In this document: in pieces, positions 52,695 through 61,745 of the stretch
How the letters are laid out: every line of letters begins with the position of its first letter
Numbering within the stretch: the first letter of the stretch is position 1
Assembly (NCBI GenBank): GCA_903859705.1
Contig: CAIONQ010000099.1
Span: 1 to 64,000, forward strand
DNA from: an uncultured Chthonomonas sp.
Lineage (GTDB): Bacteria; Armatimonadota; Chthonomonadetes; Chthonomonadales; Chthonomonadaceae
Direction: 5' to 3'
Length of the DNA: 64,000 bases
Notes under the pieces: generated by a model
The model's database searches: none
What the model was told of the DNA's origin: nothing
Seen by the model: only the letters and a program-made list of their open reading frames with translations
Translations under genes and position numbers: made by a program

Positions 52695-55600
52695 TTACCT
52701 TGAATTTAAACGTGCGTTCGTTGCTTGAGTTTCCGGGCGCGAAACCATGGTTTCGATCATATCTGCGATATCTTTTGCACGCTCAGAGGCCAGAAGATCG
52801 GCATGCTCGCCGCGTATAAACCGGCAGTTAACAGTAGTTGCTTCACTCCAACTGAGCCGCCGATGCAGATATCCAACGGTACTGGAACCAGTACTCACTA
52901 TGTGATGAACTAACCCTGCGTACTCCGGGCAATCGTACTTCAATACCGCCTCATGATTGGCTCGGTGCAGCTTTTGAAGGTGTGGTAACGATGAGACTAC
53001 ATTGTGATTAACTCGAGATTGAACAGCATCGGCTACTATCGTGATCCCATATTTCAACTTTGAGGCTGTGCCCTGCAGCCGTGCAATACGTGACCAGTGG
53101 TATTCAGCAACCTTTATCAGCTGGTAGATGCGGGAGCCAGCAATATCATCATCAGGCGACCAGTGCTTACCCGTGCGATACTCCGTATCTATCATGATGA
53201 GCGCGGGTTGTGGCCTGCCCATGGCCGTCATCTGCCGGGCCATTTCATAAGCTATTATCCCGCCAAGGGTGCATTGCCCAATCAGCACCACAGGGCCAAA
53301 TGGAGCCGTGGCGAGCACTTCTGCGAGGTACTCTTTCGCCATTTGCTCCACGGTTTCTACAGGGGCAACATCCGGGTCCATGCCAGCGCTTTGCAGGCCA
53401 TAGAAGGGCCTATCCTTATTCAGGCAGGCAGCCAGAGCCCGCGCATCCAGCAAGCCACCGCCCATGCCATGCACAAAAAACATGGGTGGGAGTTTGCCTT
53501 CCGGTTTGATTGGTACCAGGCATCGCGTCGGAACATCAACGCGAGTTGTTCGCATTACGGCACACATAGATCGAACTGTGGGTGCCTTAAAGAGCACATC
53601 CAGTCTTAGACGAATGCCTGTTTCCGTTTCGATTGCTGCAAGCAGCTTAACCGCCATCAGCGAGTGTCCACCCAATTCAAAGAAATCTTCTTCAGGCTTA
53701 ACCGACTTGCGCAAATAGCGAGCCCAGATTTCACCAACCTGCATTTCAAGCGGATCGGCGGCCTCTGTAAGCGGCTCTTCTTTAACTGCGGTGGCTGCTG
53801 CAGCCATTGCGCGCAACGCTTTGCGGTCTGTTTTCGCATTGGGAGTAAGCGGCAATTCAGGCAGTTCTATGAACTCTGCAGGAACCATATATGCGGGTAG
53901 CATGGCCATTACATGCTCGCGCAATATGCGGTACATCCCGGCTTTGCCGAAGCCTGCCGCAGGCTCAAGTACCACAAATGCTGCCAGATATGCATCTACG
54001 CCTTCGCCTGCCAGTACCACCGCGCTTTGCATGATAAATGGATGGTTTACAAGTGCAGCCTCAACATCTCCCGTTTCAATACGAAAGCCCCGCAGCTTTA
54101 CCTGGCCATCTGCACGGCCCAGGCACTGTATATATCCATCTCCCACCCATCGGGCGAGATCTCCCGACCGGTACACGCGATGCCCACCAACGGCAGGCGC
54201 ATTTACAAACCGGTCTGCGGTTTGCTCGGGAAGGTTAACATAACCTATAGCCAGCCCGTTGCCACCGATACACAGCTCACCAATTCGCCCAGGTGGCAGT
54301 GGCATGCGTGCCTCATCCAGGATGTACAGCTGTGTGTTATCCATCGGCTTACCAATTAAGATTGGCCCACTCGCGTTTTCTACTTTGTGAATTGTGGAGT
54401 AGATGGTGGTTTCGGTTGGGCCGTACATGTTCCAGAGGCCGCCGACACAGGTCAAAAGCTCAGCCACCAGGTCGATCGGCAGCGGCTCGCCGCCAGAAAT
54501 TGCCTTAATGTTACTGCCGCCCTGCCAACCGGATGCCAGCAAAACCCTCCACCCTGCCGGAGTTGCCTGCACCAGGCATATATTGTGCTTCTGGATTAGA
54601 GCGGCGATGGCATCGCCGTGCATTGCGTCCGTTGTGCTGGCAATAACTACGGTTCCACCCGTAATAAGTGGCAGATAAAGCTCCAGGCACGAGATATCAA
54701 AACTCAGCGTGGTGGCTGCAAGTATCTTTTCTCCGGCCGATAACCCCGGTGCTTTACTTACCGATTGCAGTAAGTTGTACAGTGCACGGTGCGGTGTTGC
54801 CACGCCCTTGGGCTGGCCTGTAGAGCCGGATGTATAAAGCACATAGGCACAGCACTGCTGAGCAACAGGTGGCAAAGTAACTGGCTGGCACTCTTTCAGC
54901 TCTTCGATGAATAGGAGCTTACAGTTCGGTGCAATTTCTGCGGCCCTGGCGGCAAGCTCCTTGCTGGTAACTATGCAGGCAATGGTTCCGTTTCCTACAA
55001 TCTGCTTCAGACGGTCTGCCGGATAACCAGGATCCAGAGGTACATACCCCGCGCCAGCGCGCATTATCCCAAGCGTACTTACAAGCATATCCAGGCTGCG
55101 CTCAACAAAAACGCCAACGCACTTCAGCTCAGCCTTTTGCTCTATAAACGGATAGATACCTGATGCAGCGTTGATGCTTAGCGTCTGTAGTTCTGTATAG
55201 GTAAGCTGGCTATCTGCAAAGATTGCTGCCGGAAAAGAAGGATACTGGCTGCATATGCCATCGAACGCAGTGATAACGGTGCCACTCTCTGCGAGAGGAA
55301 CTGCCGTCGCGTTCCAGCGCTCAAACATCAATGCGCGTTGATCCTTAGTAAGCAAGTTGAGATTGCGTAAATTGCTATCAGGATCTTCTGTTGCCGAAAT
55401 TGCGAGCATGTGAAAGGCGCTATCCAGCGTCTGAATGGTACTTTCGTCATACAGCGCAGTATCGTATTCCCACTCGCATCGAAGAGTGCCGTTGTCCGGG
55501 GTAAGGCGCAAATTGATGTCAAACATAGAGGTGCCGTTTGTAAGCACCAACTCCTCTGCCTTCAGTACGGCACTGCACGGGAGTGGGGTTGCCGGGTTAT

Positions 55601-58600
55601 CAAAAACCAACGACAGATCGAACAGGGGAGTTCGGTTTTGTGAGCGCGGTGGATTAAGCGCATGTAATACGCTCTCAAAGGGAACATCCTGGTTCTGCAA
55701 TGCCTCCAGGGTTAGCTTTCTTGCCTCGCCAACTAAACCTCGGAAGCTGTATGCAGAACCTATTGGCATGCGTAGAACTACGGAGTTAACAAACATTCCC
55801 ACCATGCATTGATACTCTGCGCGTGTTCTGCCGGAAGTGACCACGCCAAACACGGTTTCGGCAGGATACTGGTTGCTCAACCGTGCTATCAGCAAGGAAT
55901 ACAAACTTGCCGATACAGAGAAAAGAGTTGTATCCTCCTGGCGCGCAAGGGCACACAACGCGTTGTATACGGGTGCTGGAAGTACAGATCGAAACGTTGT
56001 GCCAGAAAAAACTCTGTGTTCCGGCCGGGGCCGATCTCCTGTAATCTCAGATGCCGTGCATCCCTGCAGCTTATTTACCCAGTAGGCAAGCTGTTCTTTA
56101 TACTCTGTAGAACTCTCATTTTTGTGCTCTTGCACCGCATACTCGAAATAACTAATTGGCAGCGGCTCTAAACTTGGAGCGTTTCCGTTAGCTAATTCAT
56201 AATATGCCGAAAGCAGCTCTCGCAGCATAAGATCCAACGACCAGCCATCGGTAACAGCATGGTGGATTGTGATTGAAAGCAAGCTTTCTGTTTTTGAACG
56301 GCGAAGAAGCACGGATCTAACGAGAGGACCTTGTTCCGGACTAAAAGGCTTGCACCCCTCTGCCTGTGCCGCTGCAAGCATCTCTTCTTCAGAGTTTACT
56401 GTTCTCACTTCTATGGGCGGCAGTGTATGCAGAGCCTTGAGGATTACTGCTCCATCCTCTTCAGATCGTGCAAAGTAGCAACGCAATGCCTCGTGCCTCT
56501 CGGCAATTATCTGATAGGCTTGCTGCAGTTCATCGATTTTTAGGATGCCAGTTAAACGAATATTGAGGAGGGTATTTAGGAATGCCGAACCAGACTGCAG
56601 CATATCCATTAGATAAAAGCGCAGTTGCCCGGGTGCAGGGAGGATCTGCTGGTTTGTATCAGGCTGTTGTGATACTTGTAAACTTGCAGGCTCAAGCTTA
56701 TCCATTAACCGAGCCAACGCAGCCATTGTTGGACACTTGAGGAAATCCCGTAATGATGGAGCAATGCCAAACTCTGCTTTAACGGAAGCGAGCAAAAGTA
56801 CTGCGGAAAGAGAGGAACCGCCCATGGCAAAAAAGCTATCGTTTTCGGTAGCATCCGTAGCCCAATCACCAAGTACCCTCTGCATTATTTGCAATAGCCT
56901 GTGCTTTGTATCACTTATTCCGGATATAGCTGGTGTACTGCTTGTTGAAGGGGCAGCAGTGTTTACCTTGCCAGAGCCTTCAGCAGATACACTGCCGGCT
57001 GTTGCAAGCTCACGCAGCATCTTGCGGTCTACTTTGGAATTTGGTGTGAGGGGCAACCGCGGCAGCGAAATGTACCGCGCTGGAATCATATAAACAGGCA
57101 GTTGTATCAATAAGTGCTCACTTAGTGAGCGGCGTATACCCTGTGTACCGAAATCCGCGTTATCCTCAAGTACCAGGAATGCTGCCAGATACGCTTCGAG
57201 GCCTTCGCCAGCGAGAACCACTGCGGCGTGCTTGATGAATGGGTGGCCCGCAATTGCTGCCTCAACATCCCCCGTTTCAATGCGGTAGCCCCTCAGTTTT
57301 ACCTGACCATCTGCGCGTCCCAGGCAAAGAACATTGCCATCCCCAACCCAACGCGCGAGGTCTCCAGATCGGTACAGACGCTGCCCACCAACAGATGGCA
57401 CGTTTACAAACCTATCCGATGTTTGATTGGGCAGATTAACATACCCAATGGCCATGCCATCGCCACCGATCCACAACTCTCCAACGCGGCCAGGCGGCAC
57501 GGGCATGCGGGCCTCATCCAGAATGTACAGCCGTGTATTATCCATCGGCTTACCAATCAGGATGGGCAGATCGGCGCTCTCCACTCTGAAAATGGTGGTG
57601 TAACCCGTTTCGGTTGGTCCATACATATTCCAGATGTCACCAACACAATTTAGAAGCCTGGCTGCAAGATCGGGAGGCAATGGTTCCCCACTTGAAACCG
57701 CCTTAATATTGCTGCCACCCTCCCAGCCGGAAGCCAGCAGAATCCGCCAGCCTGCTGGAGTTGCCTGAACCAGCCGTATGTTGTGCTTCTGTATTAAGGC
57801 AGCCATAGCTGCGCCATCCATAGCAGCGTCTCTGGTGGCAATAACTACTGTTCCACCTGTAAATAGTGGAAGATACAGCTCCAGGCAGGACATATCGAAG
57901 CTGAGAGTGGTGGTTGCAAGGGATTTCTCACCGGCCTTTAAGCCTGGCGCTTTGCTTACCGATTGCAGAAAGTTGAAGAGGGCACGATGCGGTATTGCCA
58001 CACCCTTTGGCCTGCCAGTGGAGCCGGATGTATAAAGCACATAGGCACAGGCCTCCTGAGCAACCTCCGGCAGTGCAACAGGCAGGCACTGTTTCAGCTC
58101 ATCGATAAAAAGGAGTTTGCAGTTCGGTGCTATTTCTGCAGCCTTTGCGGCAAGTTCCTTACTGGTAACTATGCAGGTAAAGGCACCATCCCCCACGATC
58201 TGCTTCAAACGATCTGCGGGATAGTCTGGATCCAGCGGTACATAGCCAGCTCCGGCGCGCATAACGCTGAGTGTGCTTACCAGCATTTCCAGGCTACGCT
58301 CAACATACACACCTACTGCTTTGAGTTCGGCATTGTGATTAATGAATGGGTAGATGCCGGAGGCAGCATTAACACTCAGTGTCTGAAGTTCAGAGTAGTT
58401 GAGCTGGCTATCTGCAAAGATTGCGGCGGCATGGGAAGGAAATTGGCTGCATATGCTATCGAACGCAGTAATTACAGAGGCATTATCAGAGATAGGAACG
58501 GCTGTATCATTCCATTGCTCGAACATCAAGGAACGTTGTTCCCGGGTAAGCAGATTGAGCGTACGGATATCACTGCACGTGTCTTCTACTGCGGAAGCTG

Positions 58601-60158
58601 CCAGCATCTTAAACGCGCTATCCAGCATCTGGATTGTGGCCGCACTATACAGCTCTGTATCATATTCCCACTCGCATTGAAGCGTGCCATTATCCGGAGT
58701 AAGGCGCAAAGTAATATCAAGCCTGGAGGTGCCCGTGGTTATTGGCAGTTTTTCAGCTGTGAGCGTTGAAGTGCCCGGGATTGACGATGTTGGATTATCA
58801 AAAATCAACATTAAGTTGAACAGGGGGTTTCGGTTCAACGAACCGGGTGGGTTGATTGTACTTACCACTCTCTCAAAGGGTACGTCCTGGTTCTGCAGTG
58901 CCTCCACAGTTCTTTCACCGGCATGCCGAAGCAAATCGGCAAAAGTCGGGTTATTCCTTAAGTCAAGACGCATAACTACAGAATTATTGAAGATGCCAAT
59001 CAGCGGATGGAGATCTGTATCAGCTCTTCCAAATGTGGCAGTGCCAAACACCACATCGGCAGGATACTCATCTGCAAAGCGCGCGCATAACACACCGAAA
59101 AGCGCAGCCATTACTGAGTATGTGGTGGCTTTGTGAGAGCGCGCCAGCTGGCATAGTTCGAAGTATAGTTCTGACCCAATTACAGACACATGCACATCGC
59201 CACAATATTTTCGGGCAGCCGGCCTCGGCCAATCTCCTGCTATTTCTGAGCCCGTTGCGCCCTGCAGGTGCTTATCCCAATACTGCAGCTGGCTTAGATG
59301 CTCTCTCTCGGCAGATTGGTTATTTAGCTGCTGAGCGTATTGTGTGTAGGTAATGGGCAGGTTCTCAAAAGCTGGAGACCCGCCCTCCACAATCGCATGA
59401 TAAGCTGTGAATAGCTCCGTAATGAGCAGATCTAAAGACCATCCATCGACTATTGCATGGCTCATTGTTAGCGATAAAACGTGGTTTGCAGCGGAGGTTG
59501 AGATGAGTGCCGCCCGGATTAACGGACCTTCTGCAAGTTGAAACGGAGTACGAGCCAGCTTCTGGGCCTCTTCCAGCATATCCAAATCGGTTTCAACAGT
59601 AACCTGAGCAATTGCCGGCAAATCTTCCAGTACCTTAAGCCGTACTGGCCCATGCACATCTGCTGGCACAAATACATATCGCAGGGTTTCATGCCGGTGC
59701 GCAACTGCCTTGTACGCCCGCTGTAACGCATCCCTGGTAAGGGCGCCGGTGAGGCGGATATTGGTGCAAACATTGTAAAGAGCGGAACCAGGCATCAACT
59801 GCTCCGCTATATAACACCTCATCTGCCCGGGCGTTGGAAGCAAATGCGTACTGTTATCAGCCAGTTGGTCCGTTTCTGAAGTTGTTGGCTGAATTGCATC
59901 CAACAATTGTGCCAGCGCGGAAACGGTGGGGCATTTAAGAAACTCGCTTAAGGTAGGCGCGGAGCCAAACTCGGCTTTTACCAGTGCCAGCATGCCTGCA
60001 GCAGAGAGTGACGATCCACCAAGCGCAAAAAAACTGGGGTTTGCCGTGGCATCGCATGCCCAATCGCCCAGCAGATGCTGCCAGATGTGCATCAGCTTAC
60101 TCTCGGTTATCGTTAATGTAAGGTCGTTTATGGTTGGTATTGCTATTTCAGAACGCAT
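52695..60158 (-). CDS. Non-ribosomal peptide synthetase, T-C-A-T-C-A-T-TE
   Basis: A 2487-residue enzyme preceded by GAGGA 7 bases before the ATG. Domains in order: carrier T1 (GGSS, Ser50); condensation C1 about 105-530 (SHAIVDG at 233-239, first His replaced by Ser, catalytic His234 kept); adenylation A1 about 555-1050 (YTSGSTGRPKG, GPTETGY); T2 (Ser1116); C2 about 1165-1590 (HHAVTDG at 1299-1305); A2 about 1620-2120 (YTSGSTGQPKG); T3 (GGHS, Ser2166); thioesterase about 2215-2487. Aligning to GrsA by eye gives pocket residues D-M-L-G-V-S-M-Y-T for A1 and D-I-L-G-I-G-M-I-Y for A2; both are tentative. T1 has no cis adenylation domain, so its acyl or aminoacyl group must come from elsewhere. 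The thioesterase elbow reads GQCTLGG with no Ser; Asp2324 and His2452 complete a plausible triad. The product should be a chain of three units. No PPTase, MbtH or transporter is nearby. Confidence 0.93.
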   Translation of the reverse strand: MRSEIAIPTINDLTLTITESKLMHIWQHLLGDWACDATANPSFFALGGSSLSAAGMLALVKAEFGSAPTLSEFLKCPTVSALAQLLDAIQPTTSETDQLADNSTHLLPTPGQMRCYIAEQLMPGSALYNVCTNIRLTGALTRDALQRAYKAVAHRHETLRYVFVPADVHGPVRLKVLEDLPAIAQVTVETDLDMLEEAQKLARTPFQLAEGPLIRAALISTSAANHVLSLTMSHAIVDGWSLDLLITELFTAYHAIVEGGSPAFENLPITYTQYAQQLNNQSAEREHLSQLQYWDKHLQGATGSEIAGDWPRPAARKYCGDVHVSVIGSELYFELCQLARSHKATTYSVMAALFGVLCARFADEYPADVVFGTATFGRADTDLHPLIGIFNNSVVMRLDLRNNPTFADLLRHAGERTVEALQNQDVPFERVVSTINPPGSLNRNPLFNLMLIFDNPTSSIPGTSTLTAEKLPITTGTSRLDITLRLTPDNGTLQCEWEYDTELYSAATIQMLDSAFKMLAASAVEDTCSDIRTLNLLTREQRSLMFEQWNDTAVPISDNASVITAFDSICSQFPSHAAAIFADSQLNYSELQTLSVNAASGIYPFINHNAELKAVGVYVERSLEMLVSTLSVMRAGAGYVPLDPDYPADRLKQIVGDGAFTCIVTSKELAAKAAEIAPNCKLLFIDELKQCLPVALPEVAQEACAYVLYTSGSTGRPKGVAIPHRALFNFLQSVSKAPGLKAGEKSLATTTLSFDMSCLELYLPLFTGGTVVIATRDAAMDGAAMAALIQKHNIRLVQATPAGWRILLASGWEGGSNIKAVSSGEPLPPDLAARLLNCVGDIWNMYGPTETGYTTIFRVESADLPILIGKPMDNTRLYILDEARMPVPPGRVGELWIGGDGMAIGYVNLPNQTSDRFVNVPSVGGQRLYRSGDLARWVGDGNVLCLGRADGQVKLRGYRIETGDVEAAIAGHPFIKHAAVVLAGEGLEAYLAAFLVLEDNADFGTQGIRRSLSEHLLIQLPVYMIPARYISLPRLPLTPNSKVDRKMLRELATAGSVSAEGSGKVNTAAPSTSSTPAISGISDTKHRLLQIMQRVLGDWATDATENDSFFAMGGSSLSAVLLLASVKAEFGIAPSLRDFLKCPTMAALARLMDKLEPASLQVSQQPDTNQQILPAPGQLRFYLMDMLQSGSAFLNTLLNIRLTGILKIDELQQAYQIIAERHEALRCYFARSEEDGAVILKALHTLPPIEVRTVNSEEEMLAAAQAEGCKPFSPEQGPLVRSVLLRRSKTESLLSITIHHAVTDGWSLDLMLRELLSAYYELANGNAPSLEPLPISYFEYAVQEHKNESSTEYKEQLAYWVNKLQGCTASEITGDRPRPEHRVFSGTTFRSVLPAPVYNALCALARQEDTTLFSVSASLYSLLIARLSNQYPAETVFGVVTSGRTRAEYQCMVGMFVNSVVLRMPIGSAYSFRGLVGEARKLTLEALQNQDVPFESVLHALNPPRSQNRTPLFDLSLVFDNPATPLPCSAVLKAEELVLTNGTSMFDINLRLTPDNGTLRCEWEYDTALYDESTIQTLDSAFHMLAISATEDPDSNLRNLNLLTKDQRALMFERWNATAVPLAESGTVITAFDGICSQYPSFPAAIFADSQLTYTELQTLSINAASGIYPFIEQKAELKCVGVFVERSLDMLVSTLGIMRAGAGYVPLDPGYPADRLKQIVGNGTIACIVTSKELAARAAEIAPNCKLLFIEELKECQPVTLPPVAQQCCAYVLYTSGSTGQPKGVATPHRALYNLLQSVSKAPGLSAGEKILAATTLSFDISCLELYLPLITGGTVVIASTTDAMHGDAIAALIQKHNICLVQATPAGWRVLLASGWQGGSNIKAISGGEPLPIDLVAELLTCVGGLWNMYGPTETTIYSTIHKVENASGPILIGKPMDNTQLYILDEARMPLPPGRIGELCIGGNGLAIGYVNLPEQTADRFVNAPAVGGHRVYRSGDLARWVGDGYIQCLGRADGQVKLRGFRIETGDVEAALVNHPFIMQSAVVLAGEGVDAYLAAFVVLEPAAGFGKAGMYRILREHVMAMLPAYMVPAEFIELPELPLTPNAKTDRKALRAMAAAATAVKEEPLTEAADPLEMQVGEIWARYLRKSVKPEEDFFELGGHSLMAVKLLAAIETETGIRLRLDVLFKAPTVRSMCAVMRTTRVDVPTRCLVPIKPEGKLPPMFFVHGMGGGLLDARALAACLNKDRPFYGLQSAGMDPDVAPVETVEQMAKEYLAEVLATAPFGPVVLIGQCTLGGIIAYEMARQMTAMGRPQPALIMIDTEYRTGKHWSPDDDIAGSRIYQLIKVAEYHWSRIARLQGTASKLKYGITIVADAVQSRVNHNVVSSLPHLQKLHRANHEAVLKYDCPEYAGLVHHIVSTGSSTVGYLHRRLSWSEATTVNCRFIRGEHADLLASERAKDIADMIETMVSRPETQATNARLNSR

Positions 60159-60791
60159 TCAATTCCTCATGCTGGTCAGCTCTTGCATCTTCGAGTTGCC
60201 ATTGGCGGTACACAGAAAAAGGGCACTGTAAAGTATCGAGGGAGAACAGTTGGTATCGGCAACAGTTGTGCCGAATGGATACATGGTAAGAGAACTACCC
60301 CAAGAACTGACTGCTACACTTGCTTTGAAGTACCAGGGATTTCGATACGGCTATAGGATAACCACATTAACGTGCTTAGCTTTTTCAGCCCTGATTGTGA
60401 CATCGTCTGCGGCTGGTTCACAACGATTTAGCAGAAAATTATTGTGCTAACTCCGGTAAGACTTTCAATCGCTGGTTTTCAGAATAAACAACAGCTCTGG
60501 CGCTTTTGTATCGGGCATTGTTGGTGCAGGCAAAGTAGAGGCTTTCCGCAAACAAACCTCATGTTTGTTGGGCTCCCACGATCAGCAGGGGAGGCGGTAG
60601 TTGCGACTATATGTAAGGTATGGATGCACGCTTTTTTGGCATTACAACTGTACGGAAGCTAAGAGTAGTGCCTTGACTTCAACATCTAAATAAAACCGAG
60701 TATGTGCGGCGATTTAACAACACACACTACTTGTGCGGAGGCCGCATGGCTGCTTTGAGCAGCAGTTGGCCCCCGCTTCTGCTTCAAATCA
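60159..60791. other. Intergenic region upstream of the NRPS containing a decayed thuA piece
   Basis: About 630 bp without an intact gene. The part next to the NRPS (60159-60438) should hold its promoter, though I see no confident -35/-10 pair. The part from 60439 to 60632 is recognisably homologous to thuA (separate entry). The rest up to the amidohydrolase stop shows nothing recognisable. Confidence 0.6.
60439..60632 (-). pseudogene. Degraded thuA fragment
   Basis: Read on the minus strand, this stretch encodes FAESLYFACTNNARYKSARA followed by VVYSENQ, which lines up with FAGSLYFARTINARYKNAYA and VVYDEKQ of the intact ThuA protein encoded at 51528-52481. Upstream of that, a frame-shifted piece reads VATTASPADRG against VIIASRADHG. 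It lacks a start, the rest of the protein and a single frame, so it is a remnant. Nucleotide similarity is also visible directly (for example cgggcattgttggtgcaggc against cgggcattgatggtgcgggc). Confidence 0.8.
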
Positions 60792-61745
60792 TTATGATAG
60801 TTGATAGTAGGCCTTTGCATTATCGTGAAATAGCTTGCGTTTGTCCGCATCGGGCATATCGCGCACTATCCATTGCAGGGTATCTACCCAGCCCTTAAAG
60901 CTGGAGGTGTTGTTGCATACTGGCCAATCGCCGCCGAACATTACGCGGTTTGTGCCAAAGCTATGGATGCAATGGTGAACGATATGGTCCAGCTCTTTAC
61001 CTGCGTTCCATTCTGGCTTCACTGTTTTGATAACGCCTGAGATCTTGCAAACCACATTCTTGCGCTTTCCAAGCTCGGTAATATCTGCTTCCCACTGTTT
61101 TTGATGCGGGTTTCTGGCAGAGGCGTTGCCACAATGATCGAGGATAAAGCGGGTATCCGGGCAGAGATCCGCGAGTTGCGCAGCATCTGCGAGCTCTTCT
61201 GGGCGGATGCAGATATCATAACTGAAGCCAAGTTCGCCGAGCAGCAGCATATTTTCTATATATCGTGGTGTTAGGCATAGGCCACGTGGGGCACCCGGCA
61301 CCTGCAGAACCTGGCGAAAGCCCTTGATGTATTTGCTGCCCTGAAAGCCACGCACATAGGCTTTGAACCCGGGCTCGCCTGGCCGGCAGGATACCACTCC
61401 GGCAGCCATACGGGTGTTGTGCGATTTGCAGGTTTGTTCCACCCATTGTGCCTCTTCCATCTGCTGATGGGGAGCAACATCTACCTCCATGTATACCGTT
61501 TTTACAACATTAAGGCCACGTGTGGCTTTGTAATAATCTGCCATGGTGGTGCTGTGGTTGAGCTTCGGTTCGCCAGCAAGCCACGGGGGACGAAACTTAC
61601 GAAAATCCCACAGGTGCTGGTGGGTATCGATAATCGGGAAAGAGCGGTCGCCTACAGCAGCGGCATGCTGCTGGTTTGCCAGCACGCCCGCCGCGCTGGT
61701 AGCAGCCATAGTAAGAACTTGCCTTCGGGAAACAGTATCAGCCAT
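60792..61745 (-). CDS. Tat-exported amidohydrolase 2 family protein, L-fuconolactonase-like
   Basis: A protein of 317 residues from the ATG at 61745, where AGGAGAG lies upstream; a longer frame to 61787 lacks this. A twin-arginine signal (SRRQVLTMAATSAAG) precedes the barrel. Amidohydrolase-2 marks: FPIIDTHQHLWDF near the start, MEVDVAP, 'DTRFILDHCGN', 'KISGVI' and 'NRVMFGGDWPVCN', the last supplying the catalytic Asp. Related enzymes open sugar-acid lactones such as L-fucono-1,5-lactone in L-fucose oxidation, fitting the GH95 fucosidase elsewhere in the window; other amidohydrolase activities cannot be excluded. Export of this type is unusual for a fucose catabolic enzyme. Confidence 0.82.
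   Translation of the reverse strand: MADTVSRRQVLTMAATSAAGVLANQQHAAAVGDRSFPIIDTHQHLWDFRKFRPPWLAGEPKLNHSTTMADYYKATRGLNVVKTVYMEVDVAPHQQMEEAQWVEQTCKSHNTRMAAGVVSCRPGEPGFKAYVRGFQGSKYIKGFRQVLQVPGAPRGLCLTPRYIENMLLLGELGFSYDICIRPEELADAAQLADLCPDTRFILDHCGNASARNPHQKQWEADITELGKRKNVVCKISGVIKTVKPEWNAGKELDHIVHHCIHSFGTNRVMFGGDWPVCNNTSSFKGWVDTLQWIVRDMPDADKRKLFHDNAKAYYQLS

Noticed and set aside
51124-61745. Large NRPS biosynthetic gene cluster
   Set aside because: The neighbours (VOC, ThuA, amidohydrolase) are typical accessory genes of this region and show no tailoring, transport or resistance role tied to the synthetase.
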